Source: JACOMY01 sp046233115
Lineage (GTDB): Bacteria; Pseudomonadota; Alphaproteobacteria; Kiloniellales; JACOMY01
NCBI GenBank assembly: GCA_046233115.1
Contig: JBJXHM010000004.1
Coordinates: forward strand, 186,001 to 250,000
Direction: 5' to 3'
Length of the DNA: 64,000 bases
Shown: one piece after another, positions 52,315-60,694 of the stretch
Layout of the letters: every line of letters begins with the position of its first letter
How positions within the stretch are numbered: the first letter of the stretch is position 1
Program-made: the position numbers and the translations under genes
The notes under the pieces: generated by a model
Seen by the model: only the letters and a program-made list of their open reading frames with translations
The model's database searches: none
Told to the model about the DNA's origin: nothing

Positions 52315-52857
52315 CTAGCGGTAGGTCTGCGCCAGTTCGGCGTAATGCCTGGGGGAGTCCTGCATCATCTGCAGCTCCTCCGGCGTCAGGTCGCGCAGGT
52401 ACTTGGCGGGCGACCCAGCCCAGAGCTGGCCGGCCGGGACCCGTTTGCGCGGCGTCACCAGGGCGCCGGCAGCGACCATGGCGCCGCTCTCCACCACGGC
52501 GTCGTCCATCACCACCGCGCGCATGCCGATGAAGCAGCCGTCCTCCAGCCGGCAGGCGTGAAGCAGTGCCTGGTGGCCCACCGTGATGTTGCTGCCGATC
52601 CAGGTCGACATGCCCCCGCCGGTCACCCGGTAGTCGCCCTCGGGGTCGTGGTTGACGTGGATCACCGTGCCGTCCTGGATGTTGGTGCCCTCACCGATGG
52701 TGATGCTGTTGCTGTCACCGCGCAGGACGCAGCCGTACCAGACGGAGCTACCGGCCCCGATCGTCACGTCGCCGATCAGCACGGCATTGTCGGCGATGAA
52801 GACCGAGGGATCGATCTTGGGCAAGAGACCGCGATAGCTGCGCAGCGGACCGGTCAT
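52315..52857 (-). CDS. Gamma-carbonic anhydrase family protein
   Basis: A 180-residue left-handed beta-helix protein. The three zinc-type His ligands are His67 (GTVIHVNH), His95 and His100 (VGHQALLHAC). Hexapeptide repeats (VLIGDVTIGAGSSVWYGCVLRGD) run through the chain, which ends with a C-terminal helix (LTPEELQMMQDSPRHYAELAQTYR). It may hydrate carbon dioxide, or act as a complex I-type gamma-CA-like protein. It starts 17 bp after the argC stop on the same strand, so the pair probably shares a transcript. Confidence 0.9.
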   Translation of the reverse strand: MTGPLRSYRGLLPKIDPSVFIADNAVLIGDVTIGAGSSVWYGCVLRGDSNSITIGEGTNIQDGTVIHVNHDPEGDYRVTGGGMSTWIGSNITVGHQALLHACRLEDGCFIGMRAVVMDDAVVESGAMVAAGALVTPRKRVPAGQLWAGSPAKYLRDLTPEELQMMQDSPRHYAELAQTYR

Positions 52858-52874
52858 GGGCTGCTCCTGACTGT

Positions 52875-53918
52875 CTAGGGGAAGAGCGGTGGCTGCAGCA
52901 GGGCGGTCGTTTCCGGCAAGCCGAACTGCAGGTTCATGTTCTGGATCGCCTGGCCGCTGGAGCCCTTCACCAGATTATCGATCGACGCGATCACGATGGC
53001 CCGGCCCGGAATTCGGTCTTCGACCACCGAGATGGCGACATAGTTGGAGCCGCGCACCATTTGGGTCGAGGGTAGGCTGCCCTTGGGCAGCAGGCGGATG
53101 AAGGGCTCTTCGGCATAGGCCGCGGCCAGGCTCTGGCGCAGCCCCTCGGCCGTCTCTCCCTGGCTCAGCCGCAGATGGCAGGTTACCAACTCACCCCGGC
53201 TCATCGGCACCAGATGCGGGGTGAAGTTGACCAGCACCTGGTGTCCGGCCGCCTTGCCGATCTCCTGCTCGATCTCCGGCGCGTGCCGGTGCTTGCCCAC
53301 AGAATAGGGCGACAGCCCCTCGCCCGCCTCGCAGAACAGCAGGTTCTCCTTCAGGCCGCGGCCGGCGCCCGAGACGCCGCTCTTGGCGTCGATGATGATG
53401 TCGTCGGCGGCGACCAGGCCGTCGCGCACCAGCGGCAGCAGCGCTAGCAGGGCGGCCGTCGGATAGCAGCCGGGACAGGCGATCAGCCGCCCCGCCGCGA
53501 TCTTCGCCCGATTGACCTCCGGCAGACCGTAGACCGCCTCGCCCTGCAGTTCGGGCGCAAAGTGCTCATGGCCGTACCAGGTCGCGTAGGTGGCCGGATC
53601 CTCGAGTCGAAAGTCGGCAGAAAGATCGACGACTTTCAAAGACTTGGGAAGATCTTTTACGATCTGCTGCGTGGTCGCGTGCGGCAGCGCGCAGAAGATC
53701 ACGTCGAGGTCGGACCAGTCGGCCTGCTCCACCGTGACCAGGTCAGGCAGAGGAAGGTAGCCCAGGTGCGGATAGACTGCGCCCATCGGCTTGCCGGCAT
53801 GGGAGTTCGCGGTCAGCAGTCGGATCTCGACCTCGGGATGCAGGGTGAGCAGACGCACCAGGTCCGCCCCCGTGTAGCCCGATGCACCGAGAATGCCTGC
53901 CTTGATTTCCGCGCCCAT
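52875..53918 (-). CDS. argC: N-acetyl-gamma-glutamyl-phosphate reductase
   Basis: A 347-residue enzyme of arginine synthesis that reduces N-acetylglutamyl phosphate to the semialdehyde with NADPH. The N-terminal Rossmann motif is KAGILGASGYTGADLVRLL. The catalytic Cys is in IACPGCYPTAALLALLPL. HRHAPEIEQEIG and HLVPMSRGEL follow, as usual. The ATG at 53918 follows AAGGAACC; the frame is open further upstream but those residues are Pro/Arg-rich. It leads a two-gene row with the gamma-carbonic anhydrase. Confidence 0.95.
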   Translation of the reverse strand: MGAEIKAGILGASGYTGADLVRLLTLHPEVEIRLLTANSHAGKPMGAVYPHLGYLPLPDLVTVEQADWSDLDVIFCALPHATTQQIVKDLPKSLKVVDLSADFRLEDPATYATWYGHEHFAPELQGEAVYGLPEVNRAKIAAGRLIACPGCYPTAALLALLPLVRDGLVAADDIIIDAKSGVSGAGRGLKENLLFCEAGEGLSPYSVGKHRHAPEIEQEIGKAAGHQVLVNFTPHLVPMSRGELVTCHLRLSQGETAEGLRQSLAAAYAEEPFIRLLPKGSLPSTQMVRGSNYVAISVVEDRIPGRAIVIASIDNLVKGSSGQAIQNMNLQFGLPETTALLQPPLFP

Positions 53919-54455
53919 GGTTCCTTGTCCGCTGGTAAGAGGTTTCCGGTCGGCTTGCTTACTAGCCGGCGGACGGCTTGCCAAGCCCGGCCTTGCGCGG
54001 ACCTGCCCTGCCCCGTCCAGCGGGTTTGAGCCTGTTCCAGCCTGCGACCGCAGCACCCGGAACCGCGGCGGGAAAGCGGTTGACAGCGGCCAGGCCGCTG
54101 TCCGACGCTGTGCACTGCATCACAGCGACGAGGGCAGATCCGCCGATCAGTGCACCAGAGACAGGCATCCGGGACCCGGCCTCGCATCAACCTCCAGCGC
54201 CGTTTCGGCCGCCAGGACGATCCGACACCAGAGTGAAGCCTGCGCAGATGGCCCCATCCGCGATCATGGTTTGCTTTACCGTTAGGAGATTGGGGCGGAT
54301 TGGGCGAGCCAGCGTAGGACCACGCCGCTCCCGAAAGGCTGCTCAGACCTTCTTCAACAAGGGGGCGCATTCGTCCGTGAAACCGTCATCCCGACAAGAC
54401 CGCCCGGCGGCATCCAGCCCGGCCACGCGCGTCCGCTACTAGGAAGCAAGCACAC
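53919..54455. other. 537-bp divergent promoter gap between argC and SLC13 transporter, with palindromes
   Basis: No convincing gene is seen. The gap contains GACAGCGGCC-A-GGCCGCTGTC at 54082-54102, a perfect 10-bp-arm palindrome. Directly beside it is CGCTGTG-N8-CACAGCG at 54106-54127. Together they hold four CAGCG motifs in alternating orientation. TTGACA at 54080-54085 overlaps the first arm. This could be an operator cluster or a structured RNA. Confidence 0.55.
54082..54127. repeat. Paired inverted repeats between argC and the SLC13 gene
   Basis: A 21-bp perfect palindrome with a single central base (54082-54102), then a second inverted repeat with 7-bp arms and an 8-nt loop (54106-54127). 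Both share the CAGCG/CGCTG core. Either could bind a dimeric regulator or form hairpins. Confidence 0.6.
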
Positions 54456-56243
54456 ATGCTGTTCGGATTGGAGGCTCTTGCCCCCTACGTCGTCGGCGTG
54501 ACGATCGTCCTGCTGTTCGCCGCCTTTGCCCTGGAGTGGCGCCCGCCGGAGGTCTCGGCCGTGGTGGCCGTGTCCGGCCTGCTGGTGCTGGACATCCTTT
54601 CGGTGAAGGACGTGCTGGCGGTCTTCACCAACACCGCGCCGATCACCATTGCGGCCATGTTCATCATCTCCGCCTCGCTGGTGCGCACCGGGGCGCTGGA
54701 GAGCTTCGCCTTCCACCTGACCAGGCGCGCCGGCGCCCATCCCACCCGCGCCCTCGTCGGCTTCCTCATCGCGGTCGTGGTGATGTCGGGCTTCATGAAC
54801 AACACGCCGCTGGTGATGCTGATGATCCCGGTGGCCGTGGCGATGGCGAACGAGCTCTCGCGCTCGCCGACAAAGCTGCTGATCCCGCTCTCCTACGCCT
54901 CGATCCTGGGCGGCACCTGCACCCTGCTCGGCACCTCGACCAACATCCTGGTCGACGGCGTGGCCCGCGACAGCGGTATGCCCGGCTTCCACATCTTCGA
55001 GATCGCGCCGCTCGGCATCGTCGCCTCGCTGGTCGGCGTGGCCTATATCATGCTGGCCCAGCGTCTGCTGCCGGACCGCACCTCGCTCTCCTCCATCTCC
55101 ACCATGACGGCGCAGCCCAAGTTCATGGTCGAGATCGTGGTCGAGGAGGGCTCGGCCTACATCGGGCAGCGGCCGCGCGAGGTCCATGCCTTCAACCAGG
55201 TCGATCGCAAGGTGGTCGACGTGATCCGCGGCGACGCCTCGCTGCGGCGTAACATGGACAGCGTCGAGATTCAGGCCGGCGACATCCTGGTGCTGCGCAG
55301 CCCGGCCCGCGAGATCCTGACGATGAAGGAGTCGGGCCAGCTCAAGGAGCCGCACGACGATCACGTGCAGCGCATCGGCGCGCGCAAGTCGGTCATCGTC
55401 GAAATGCTGATGACCCCCGGCACACGCATCCTCGGCCGCACCCTCGGCCAGCTTCGCCTGCGCCGGCGCTACGGCATCTATCCGCTGGCCCTACACCGGC
55501 GCGGCGCCAACCTGGAGCGGCGTTTCGAGACCACCCCGCTGGAGGTCGGCGACATCCTGCTGCTGGAGGGCGCACCGGAAGACATCCGCCGGCTGGTCGA
55601 GGATCAGGACCTGGTGAACGTGGCCGAGCCCCGGGTGCGCGGCTTCCGCCGCTCCAAGGCTCCGATCGCGATCGCCACCATCCTGGTCGTGGTCCTCGGC
55701 GCCGCCCTCGGCGTGATGCCGATCGCCGGTCTCGCGGTCTGCGGTGCCGCCGTGGTGCTCGCCACCCGCTGCATCGAGGCAGAGGAGGCCTTCGCCTCGG
55801 TCGACTGGCGCATCCTGGCCCTCATCTTCTCGATGCTGGCACTGGGGACGGCACTGGAGAAGACCGGCGCGGTCTCCGGCCTGATCGATGCGGTCTCGCC
55901 CCTGCTGACGCAGGTGTCGCCGCTGGTGGCGCTGGCCTGCATCTATTTCCTGTCGGTGCTGCTGACCGAGCTGGTGACCAACAACGCCGTCGCGGTCATC
56001 ATGACCCCCATCGCCATCGCGCTCGCCACGAGCCTGGGCAGCGCGCCCGAGCCCTTCGTCATCGCGGTGATGTTCGCGGCCAGCCTCTCCTTCCTCACCC
56101 CGATCGGCTACCAGACCAACACCCTGGTCTATTCGGCCGGCGGCTACCGCTTCACCGACTTCCTGCGCTTCGGCGCGCCGATGTCGGTGATGTCGGCCGT
56201 GGTCGCCCTGCTGCTGATCCCGCTTATCTGGCCGCTGCAGTAG
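54456..56243 (+). CDS. SLC13-family transporter with two RCK_C (TrkA-C) domains
   Basis: A 595-residue anion transporter. The first half has about six spans and the SLC13 signature FMNNTPLVMLMIPV (near residues 120-135) and GGTCTLLGTSTNILVDG. Two cytoplasmic RCK_C domains lie at about 210-290 and 300-385 (VDVIRGDASLRRNMDSVEIQAGDILVLR; IYPLALHRRGANLERRFETTPLEVGDILLLEG). The second membrane half repeats the pattern with ELVTNNAVAVIMTPIAIALA. Substrate may be sulfate, a dicarboxylate or another anion. AGGAAG precedes the ATG. It overlaps the convergent DUF2061 gene by 20 bp. Confidence 0.9.
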   Translation: MLFGLEALAPYVVGVTIVLLFAAFALEWRPPEVSAVVAVSGLLVLDILSVKDVLAVFTNTAPITIAAMFIISASLVRTGALESFAFHLTRRAGAHPTRALVGFLIAVVVMSGFMNNTPLVMLMIPVAVAMANELSRSPTKLLIPLSYASILGGTCTLLGTSTNILVDGVARDSGMPGFHIFEIAPLGIVASLVGVAYIMLAQRLLPDRTSLSSISTMTAQPKFMVEIVVEEGSAYIGQRPREVHAFNQVDRKVVDVIRGDASLRRNMDSVEIQAGDILVLRSPAREILTMKESGQLKEPHDDHVQRIGARKSVIVEMLMTPGTRILGRTLGQLRLRRRYGIYPLALHRRGANLERRFETTPLEVGDILLLEGAPEDIRRLVEDQDLVNVAEPRVRGFRRSKAPIAIATILVVVLGAALGVMPIAGLAVCGAAVVLATRCIEAEEAFASVDWRILALIFSMLALGTALEKTGAVSGLIDAVSPLLTQVSPLVALACIYFLSVLLTELVTNNAVAVIMTPIAIALATSLGSAPEPFVIAVMFAASLSFLTPIGYQTNTLVYSAGGYRFTDFLRFGAPMSVMSAVVALLLIPLIWPLQ

Positions 56244-56457
56244 CCAGCGGCAGCTCTGGCGCGGAGACCTCGGCCTTGACGGCCTTGCGTCCCTCCCACA
56301 GCCGCTCGTGCAGGGCGAAGAAGAGGGTCTGGATTGCCGGCTCCACCATGCCGATGGACAGCGCGACCACCCAGTCGCCGGTCAGCACGAAAGCCACGAT
56401 GACCGCGACCGTCAGGTGCATGGCGGCATAGCTTCCCGTCTTGAACAGCGTGCGCAT
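56224..56457 (-). CDS. DUF2061 small membrane protein
   Basis: A 77-residue membrane protein of the DUF2061 type. It reads MRTLFKTGSYAAMHLTVAVIVAFVLTGDWVVALSIGMVEPAIQTLFFALHERLWEG and has two spans. An AAGGAG site lies 10 bp upstream of the ATG at 56457; the frame is open further upstream. An A+T-rich stretch at 56490-56520 is the likely promoter. The 3' end overlaps the SLC13 gene by 20 bp. Confidence 0.85.
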   Translation of the reverse strand: MRTLFKTGSYAAMHLTVAVIVAFVLTGDWVVALSIGMVEPAIQTLFFALHERLWEGRKAVKAEVSAPELPLATAAAR

Positions 56458-56660
56458 TTCCGTCGATCTCCTTCGGGCTAAGATTGGAATGTAATTAAGA
56501 ATTATTCGCATCACAGTCAAGAGAGATGAGTGGTGACGAGTCCGAGGCTCCGCCTAGCGCCACGAGCAAGACCAGCCGAAACTCCGCGCACGGCCCAGAC
56601 GAGCAGTCTGCGTCGCGTCGTTCCCCAGGAGAGACAGGTCGGCCAAACAGCCGACCGCCG

Positions 56661-57353
56661 TCAGCTCGCCAGCTTCTTTTGCACGGCAAAGGGGCTCAGT
56701 CCAAGCCAGGTCTGGATGGTCGAGGACAGCTCCCTCGGACCGCTGAACTCGAACTTGTCGCGCTCTGAGGCGACATCCGTCACCCCCATCCAAATAGCGG
56801 TCATCGTCCTGAGGTCCGTCGTGACGTAGAGGTCTACCTCGAACCCCGGATCCGCCCAGCAGAGGTCGACCTCGCCAGCGGGCTCGATCACCAGCCACCA
56901 GAAGCTCTTCGTTGCCGGAAGGTCGTGATACACAAACTGGATCACCGTTCTCTTTTTCGGCAGAGGATCGGGGTTCAGGTTGCGTCGCATGTCCCACATC
57001 AGCAGCGACGGGTCCAAGTTCTTCAGCGAGAGCGACGACTCAACCCATTTCTGCCCCCACATGCCCATGGCGATCACCACCTCGCGCAGGTCGCGCCCTG
57101 CCTCGGTGAGGGTGTACTCGAACACGCCGCGTTCCGAGGGAACCGGCTTTCTCTCAACGATCCCCGACTCTTCGAGATCTTTCAGGCGCTGCGACAGCAG
57201 TGTCGGCGACATCTTCGGCACGCCGCGCCGCAGGTCATTGAAGCGGGTGGACCCCGCGATGAGCTCTCGCATCAGCACCATGGTCCACCGAGTGCAAAGC
57301 ACCTCGGCCGCCATGGCCAGCGGGCAGAATTGCTTGTAACCGGCTTGTGGCAT
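56661..57353 (-). CDS. HxlR-family winged-helix regulator
   Basis: A 230-residue protein. The N-terminal winged helix is HxlR-type: FCPLAMAAEVLCTRWTMVLMRELIAGSTRFNDLRRGVPKMSPTLLSQRLKDLEESGIVER. About 120 more residues follow, resembling an SCP2-like or small ligand-binding domain (FQFVYHDL...WWLVIEPAGEVDLCWADPGFEVDLYVTTDLRTMTAIWMG). HxlR proteins sense aldehydes, quinones or redox stress. It is divergent from a DUF1330 gene with a 171-bp gap, a layout seen for HxlR regulators and small stress-response genes. Confidence 0.87.
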   Translation of the reverse strand: MPQAGYKQFCPLAMAAEVLCTRWTMVLMRELIAGSTRFNDLRRGVPKMSPTLLSQRLKDLEESGIVERKPVPSERGVFEYTLTEAGRDLREVVIAMGMWGQKWVESSLSLKNLDPSLLMWDMRRNLNPDPLPKKRTVIQFVYHDLPATKSFWWLVIEPAGEVDLCWADPGFEVDLYVTTDLRTMTAIWMGVTDVASERDKFEFSGPRELSSTIQTWLGLSPFAVQKKLAS

Positions 57354-57524
57354 GTCGTTCCCCTTGACCCACTCGCCGGCAGTTTAGCGGCAGGCCTGCG
57401 GGCTGCTAGTCCAGAAACTGTATCACCAGGTTCAGTTCCGTGACTGGAGGCGCTTTCTTGATTCCGGGCAGCCTGTGACTAGACGGCGCGCCCACTCCCG
57501 GGCGCCCGAAACAGGAGAGCGAAC

Positions 57525-57851
57525 ATGAGCGTCTATCTGATCGCCGACATCAAGGTCACCGACGACGGCTGGGTCCCGGAGTATGCTACCAACGTCCACA
57601 AGCTGGTGGAGAAGCACGGCGGCCGCTACCTCTCTCGAAGCGGGAACATCGAGACGCTCGAGGGCGAGGCGAAGGATCGTACCTTAGTCGCCATCCTCGA
57701 ATTCCCGTCGCGGTCGGCGCTCGATGGCTTTGCTACGGATCCCGACTATGCCCCTTACGGTCAGGCTCGGCGGTCCGGAAGCCTGTCGAACTTTCTCGTC
57801 ATCGACGATACCGATATCGCCGGCGCGATCCCCTACCTGAAGGCCGGCTGA
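57525..57851 (+). CDS. DUF1330 family protein
   Basis: A 108-residue protein of the DUF1330 family, an alpha-beta barrel related to ferredoxin-like dimeric enzymes. Signatures include YLIADIKVTDDGWVPEYATNVHKLVEKHGGRYLSRSGNIETLEG and AILEFPSRSALDGFATDPDY. AGGAGAG lies 5 bp before the ATG. Function unknown; family members sit near oxidoreductases and regulators. The divergent HxlR gene probably controls it. A strong hairpin follows the stop. Confidence 0.88.
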   Translation: MSVYLIADIKVTDDGWVPEYATNVHKLVEKHGGRYLSRSGNIETLEGEAKDRTLVAILEFPSRSALDGFATDPDYAPYGQARRSGSLSNFLVIDDTDIAGAIPYLKAG

Positions 57852-57893
57852 TCGCGGACCGGCCTGCATCAACGACAGGCGGCCGCAAAAGCC

Positions 57894-57931
57894 GAAGGGC
57901 CGGCTCCCTTCCCGGGAGGCCGGCCCTTCGT
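57894..57931. terminator. Bidirectional terminator between DUF1330 gene and rpsI
   Basis: CGAAGGGCCGGC and GCCGGCCCTTCG form a perfect 12-bp stem with a 14-nt loop that can itself pair. It lies between two convergent genes, 42 bp after the DUF1330 stop and 47 bp before the rpsI stop. Confidence 0.8.
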
Positions 57932-57978
57932 GCGATGCTTTGCAGCTTCGAGGACCCTGCCGGGACCCCGGAACCGCG

Positions 57979-58452
57979 TTAGCGCTTGGAGAACTGGAAG
58001 CTGCGGCGGGCCTTGGCCTTGCCGTACTTCTTACGCTCGACCGCGCGCGGGTCGCGGGTGAGGAAGCCGCCGCGCTTCAGAACCGAGCGGAGCTCCGGCT
58101 CGTAGTAGGTCAGCGCGCGCGAGATGCCGTGGCGCAGCGCCCCGGCCTGACCCGACAGGCCGCCGCCGGTGACGGTGCACTCAACGTCGAACTGCTGGTC
58201 GCGGTTGGCGGCCTCGAAGGGCTGGTTGATCACCATGCGCAGCACCGGGCGGGCGAAATAGACCTCGAAGGCGCGCTTGTTGACGGTGATCTTGCCGGTA
58301 CCCGGCTTGATCCAGACACGGGCCACGGCATCCTTGCGGCGGCCGGTGGCATAGGAGCGGCCCTGGGCGTCGCGCTTCGGCTCGGGAAGGCCCTCTTCCG
58401 GCTCGGCGACCTGCGCCAGATCCTGCAGGCTGGTGACGATCTCTTCGCTCAT
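57979..58452 (-). CDS. rpsI: 30S ribosomal protein S9
   Basis: A 157-residue S9. An acidic N-terminal extension of about 35 residues (MSEEIVTSLQDLAQVAEPEEG) is usual in alphaproteobacteria. The core is YATGRRKDAVARVWIKPGTGKITVNKR, then GGGLSGQAGALRHGISRAL and the tail KKYGKAKARRSFQFSKR, which reaches the P-site tRNA. It starts 4 bp after the rplM stop, so the two are translationally linked. Confidence 0.97.
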   Translation of the reverse strand: MSEEIVTSLQDLAQVAEPEEGLPEPKRDAQGRSYATGRRKDAVARVWIKPGTGKITVNKRAFEVYFARPVLRMVINQPFEAANRDQQFDVECTVTGGGLSGQAGALRHGISRALTYYEPELRSVLKRGGFLTRDPRAVERKKYGKAKARRSFQFSKR

Positions 58453-58456
58453 GGTG

Positions 58457-58921
58457 CTAGATAGCCCTTGTATTCTTGGCGTTGCGCGCGGCGAGGTCCA
58501 GGACCTCCGGCTGCTGCGCCTCGTGCGGATGCTCCGCGCCGGCATAGACGCGCAGGTTGCTCATCTGCTGGCGACCCAGGGGACCGCGGGTGATCATGCG
58601 CTCCACCGCCTTAATGATCGCACGCTCCGGGAAACGGCCGCTCAGGGTCTCGCCCAGGCTGCGCTCCTTGATCCCGCCGGGATAGCCGGTGTGCCAGTAG
58701 AACTTCTTCTGGCTCAGCTTGTTGCCGGTGACCTTCACCTTGGCCGCGTTGACCACGATGACGTTGTCGCCGCAGTCCATGTGCGGGGTGAAGCTGGGCT
58801 TGTGCTTGCCGCGCAGAATCTTGGCGATCTCAGCGGCCATACGGCCCAGCACCAAGCCGTCGGCGTCGATCAAGATCCACTTCTTCTCGATCTCGGACGG
58901 CTTTGCCGAGTAGGTTTTCAT
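58457..58921 (-). CDS. rplM: 50S ribosomal protein L13
   Basis: A 154-residue L13. The opening MKTYSAKPSEIEKKWILIDADGLVLGRMAAEIAKILRGKHKPSFTPHMDCGDNVIVVNA is diagnostic, as are GYPGGIKERSL and RMITRGPLGRQQMSNLRVYAG. It leads the rplM-rpsI operon. The ATG at 58921 is the standard start. No known leader structure is evident upstream. Confidence 0.97.
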   Translation of the reverse strand: MKTYSAKPSEIEKKWILIDADGLVLGRMAAEIAKILRGKHKPSFTPHMDCGDNVIVVNAAKVKVTGNKLSQKKFYWHTGYPGGIKERSLGETLSGRFPERAIIKAVERMITRGPLGRQQMSNLRVYAGAEHPHEAQQPEVLDLAARNAKNTRAI

Positions 58922-59086
58922 CGACCTCAGTCCAATCGTTGGAATGACACGGGGAAAGGCGTGCCCGATCAGGGGCACCGCTGCCTTCCGGAAGCGCGCC
59001 TTCTACTGACCCTTATCTGGGCTGTCAAGCGCGAAAAACAATAGTATTCCAGCGCATTAAGAATGCGGTATCAAGTTACCACAGAT

Positions 59087-59515
59087 TCAGCGTTCGACCG
59101 GAATGGCGTAGGTGGCGGTCACGTGGCTCACCGGCTCCTCGACGCCCTCGCTGTAGACGCTGGCCTCGCCGACGGCCAGGCGCTTGCCCAGCTTCAACAG
59201 GCGGCACTCGCAGACCAGGTCGCCCGGATTGGGCTTGCGCAGGAAGTTCATCGAGAGGCTGGTGGTTACCGCCAGCGGCACCGGCCCGATGGCCCCCAGC
59301 AGGGCGGCATAGACCGCGCAGTCGGCGATTGCCATCTGCGCCGGACCGCAGATCGTGCCGCCAGGGCGCAGCAGCTCCGGCTTGGAGGGCAGGCGCATGC
59401 GCGCGGTGCCGTAGCCGATCTCCTCGGTCACCAGGCCCAGGTAGTCGTAGACGCCCTTTTCCTGCCGCCAGATCTCCTCGAAAGCCTCCACCGTGATCGC
59501 CGCCGGATGGCTCAT
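59087..59515 (-). CDS. PaaI-type hotdog-fold thioesterase
   Basis: A 142-residue hotdog thioesterase. It includes RPGGTICGPAQMAIADCAVYAALLG (the typical GG..hotdog helix) and LSMNFLRKPNPGDLVCECRLLKLGKRLAVGEASVY. The family hydrolyses phenylacetyl- or other acyl-CoA thioesters. GGGAGGGGGG precedes the ATG at 59515. It is divergent from the enoyl-CoA hydratase gene with an 86-bp gap, so both may serve one fatty or aromatic acid pathway. Confidence 0.88.
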   Translation of the reverse strand: MSHPAAITVEAFEEIWRQEKGVYDYLGLVTEEIGYGTARMRLPSKPELLRPGGTICGPAQMAIADCAVYAALLGAIGPVPLAVTTSLSMNFLRKPNPGDLVCECRLLKLGKRLAVGEASVYSEGVEEPVSHVTATYAIPVER

Positions 59516-59601
59516 GCCTGCCCCCTCCCCTCGTTCCCTTGCGTCCTTGCCGGGCAAGAGGCCAAACTGTGCTCCTCTTGGCAAGAGCGAGGAATGGCAC
59601 G

Positions 59602-60417
59602 ATGAGCGCAGCGATCCAGGCGAACCCCGCCCCAACGACCGACGAGCCCCTGGTTCTGGAGTCCGATGCCGGCGGCGTCCGCACCATCACGATGAACCGG
59701 CCCCGCCAGTTCAATGCGCTCTCCGAAGGCCTGCTGGCCGACCTGACCGAGGCGCTGGAGCGCGCCGGCGAGGATGACGCGGTCCGCGTGGTGGTGCTGG
59801 CCGGCGCCGGGCGCGCCTTCTGCGCGGGCCACGACCTGAAAGAGATGCGCTCCCACCCCGACAAGGCCTATTTCCAGGAGCTCTTCGCCGCCTGCAGCAA
59901 GATGATGATGACGGTGACCCGCATTCCCAAGCCGGTGATCGCCCGCATCCACGGCATCGCCACCGCGGCCGGCTGCCAGCTCGTCGCCCAGTGCGACCTG
60001 GCCGTGGCGGTCGAGGAGGCGCGCTTCGCCACCAGCGGGATCAACGCCGGCCTTTTCTGCTCCACGCCCTCGGTCCCGCTCACCCGCAACGTGCCGCGCA
60101 AGCGCGCCTTCGAACTGCTCTTCACCGGCGAGTTCATCGACGCGGAGACCGCAGCCGAGTGGGGCCTGATCAACCGCGTGGTCCCGGCGGACCAGCTGGA
60201 CCAGGCGATCGATGCGCTGGCCCAGCGCATGATCGCCAAGTCGGCGGTGGCGATCGCGACTGGCAAGCGCATGGTCTACACCCAGCTCGAGAAAGGCATG
60301 GAAGCGGCCTACGACTACGCCGCCGAGATGATGGCCTGCAACATGATGGCCGAGGACGTCGGCGAAGGCATCGACGCCTTCATCGAAAAGCGCCCGGCGG
60401 TCTGGAAGCACCGCTAA
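59602..60417 (+). CDS. Enoyl-CoA hydratase/isomerase family protein
   Basis: A 271-residue crotonase-fold protein. The oxyanion-hole stretches are AGAGRAFCAGHDLKEM and HGIATAAGCQLVAQCDLAVA. Its length and style resemble the ECHDC3 subgroup. Expected to hydrate or isomerise an acyl-CoA; the substrate is unknown. The ATG at 59602 follows a GAGGAA stretch. It ends shortly before the trpS leader; a 103-bp gap separates its stop from the leader peptide start. Confidence 0.9.
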   Translation: MSAAIQANPAPTTDEPLVLESDAGGVRTITMNRPRQFNALSEGLLADLTEALERAGEDDAVRVVVLAGAGRAFCAGHDLKEMRSHPDKAYFQELFAACSKMMMTVTRIPKPVIARIHGIATAAGCQLVAQCDLAVAVEEARFATSGINAGLFCSTPSVPLTRNVPRKRAFELLFTGEFIDAETAAEWGLINRVVPADQLDQAIDALAQRMIAKSAVAIATGKRMVYTQLEKGMEAAYDYAAEMMACNMMAEDVGEGIDAFIEKRPAVWKHR

Positions 60418-60520
60418 GGCACCGCCACCTCGCGTTTGCTCGGCTTTCTCCATGCCATCGGTGTCGTGCGGCCCCTGGCCTGTCTTGCGCCGGCTGCCGG
60501 CCTCGGCTAGAGGAGGCCGC

Positions 60521-60568
60521 ATGAAACGCGCCACGAACAACGTCACGCTTTGGTGGCTGGTCTCCTGA
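60521..60568 (+). CDS. trpS leader peptide with tandem Trp codons
   Basis: A 15-residue frame, MKRATNNVTLWWLVS, with two adjacent Trp codons at 60551-60556 and a stop at 60566-60568. AGGAGG lies 4 bp before its ATG, an excellent ribosome site. Such Trp-rich leader peptides stall ribosomes when charged tRNA-Trp is scarce and control a downstream terminator. Its position ahead of matching alternative hairpins and trpS makes the role convincing. Confidence 0.88.
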   Translation: MKRATNNVTLWWLVS

Positions 60569-60622
60569 ACAGGCGGCCGGACGTTTCATAGCATCGACGT
60601 TTTCATCGACGTCTTATCCGGG

Positions 60623-60650
60623 GGCCGCCGCAAGGGCGGCCTTTCCTTTT
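60623..60650 (+). terminator. Attenuator terminator hairpin
   Basis: GGCCGCC and GGCGGCC form a perfect 7-bp stem with a 5-nt loop (60623-60641), followed by TTTCCTTTT. It lies 45 bp before the trpS ATG and is the termination arm of the attenuator. Confidence 0.85.
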
Positions 60651-60694
60651 CGCTGATCCCCCTGCGGTGTCCCCCTCATCTCAAGAGGACACCC

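Larger units (their letters stand above)
60515..60650 (+). promoter_or_regulatory. Ribosome-mediated transcription attenuator of trpS
   Basis: Four segments can pair in competing ways. Segment 1 (60515-60520, GGCCGC) pairs with segment 2 (GCGGCC within 60572-60578). Segment 2 (GGCGGCC) also pairs with segment 3 (60623-60629, GGCCGCC) to form an antiterminator. Segment 3 alternatively pairs with segment 4 (60635-60641, GGCGGCC) to form a terminator followed by TTTCCTTTT. A ribosome stalled at the Trp codons would leave segment 2 free and allow read-through; one that reaches the stop would cover segment 2 and permit termination. Confidence 0.85.

Noticed and set aside
56490..56525. Sigma70-type promoter TTGACT-N17-TAATTA for DUF2061
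   Set aside because: The -35 is good but the -10 matches TATAAT at only two positions, so it is mentioned only as an A+T-rich region.
58922..59086. Ribosomal-protein leader before rplM
   Set aside because: No pairing pattern resembling known L13 leaders was seen; the region looks like an ordinary promoter gap.
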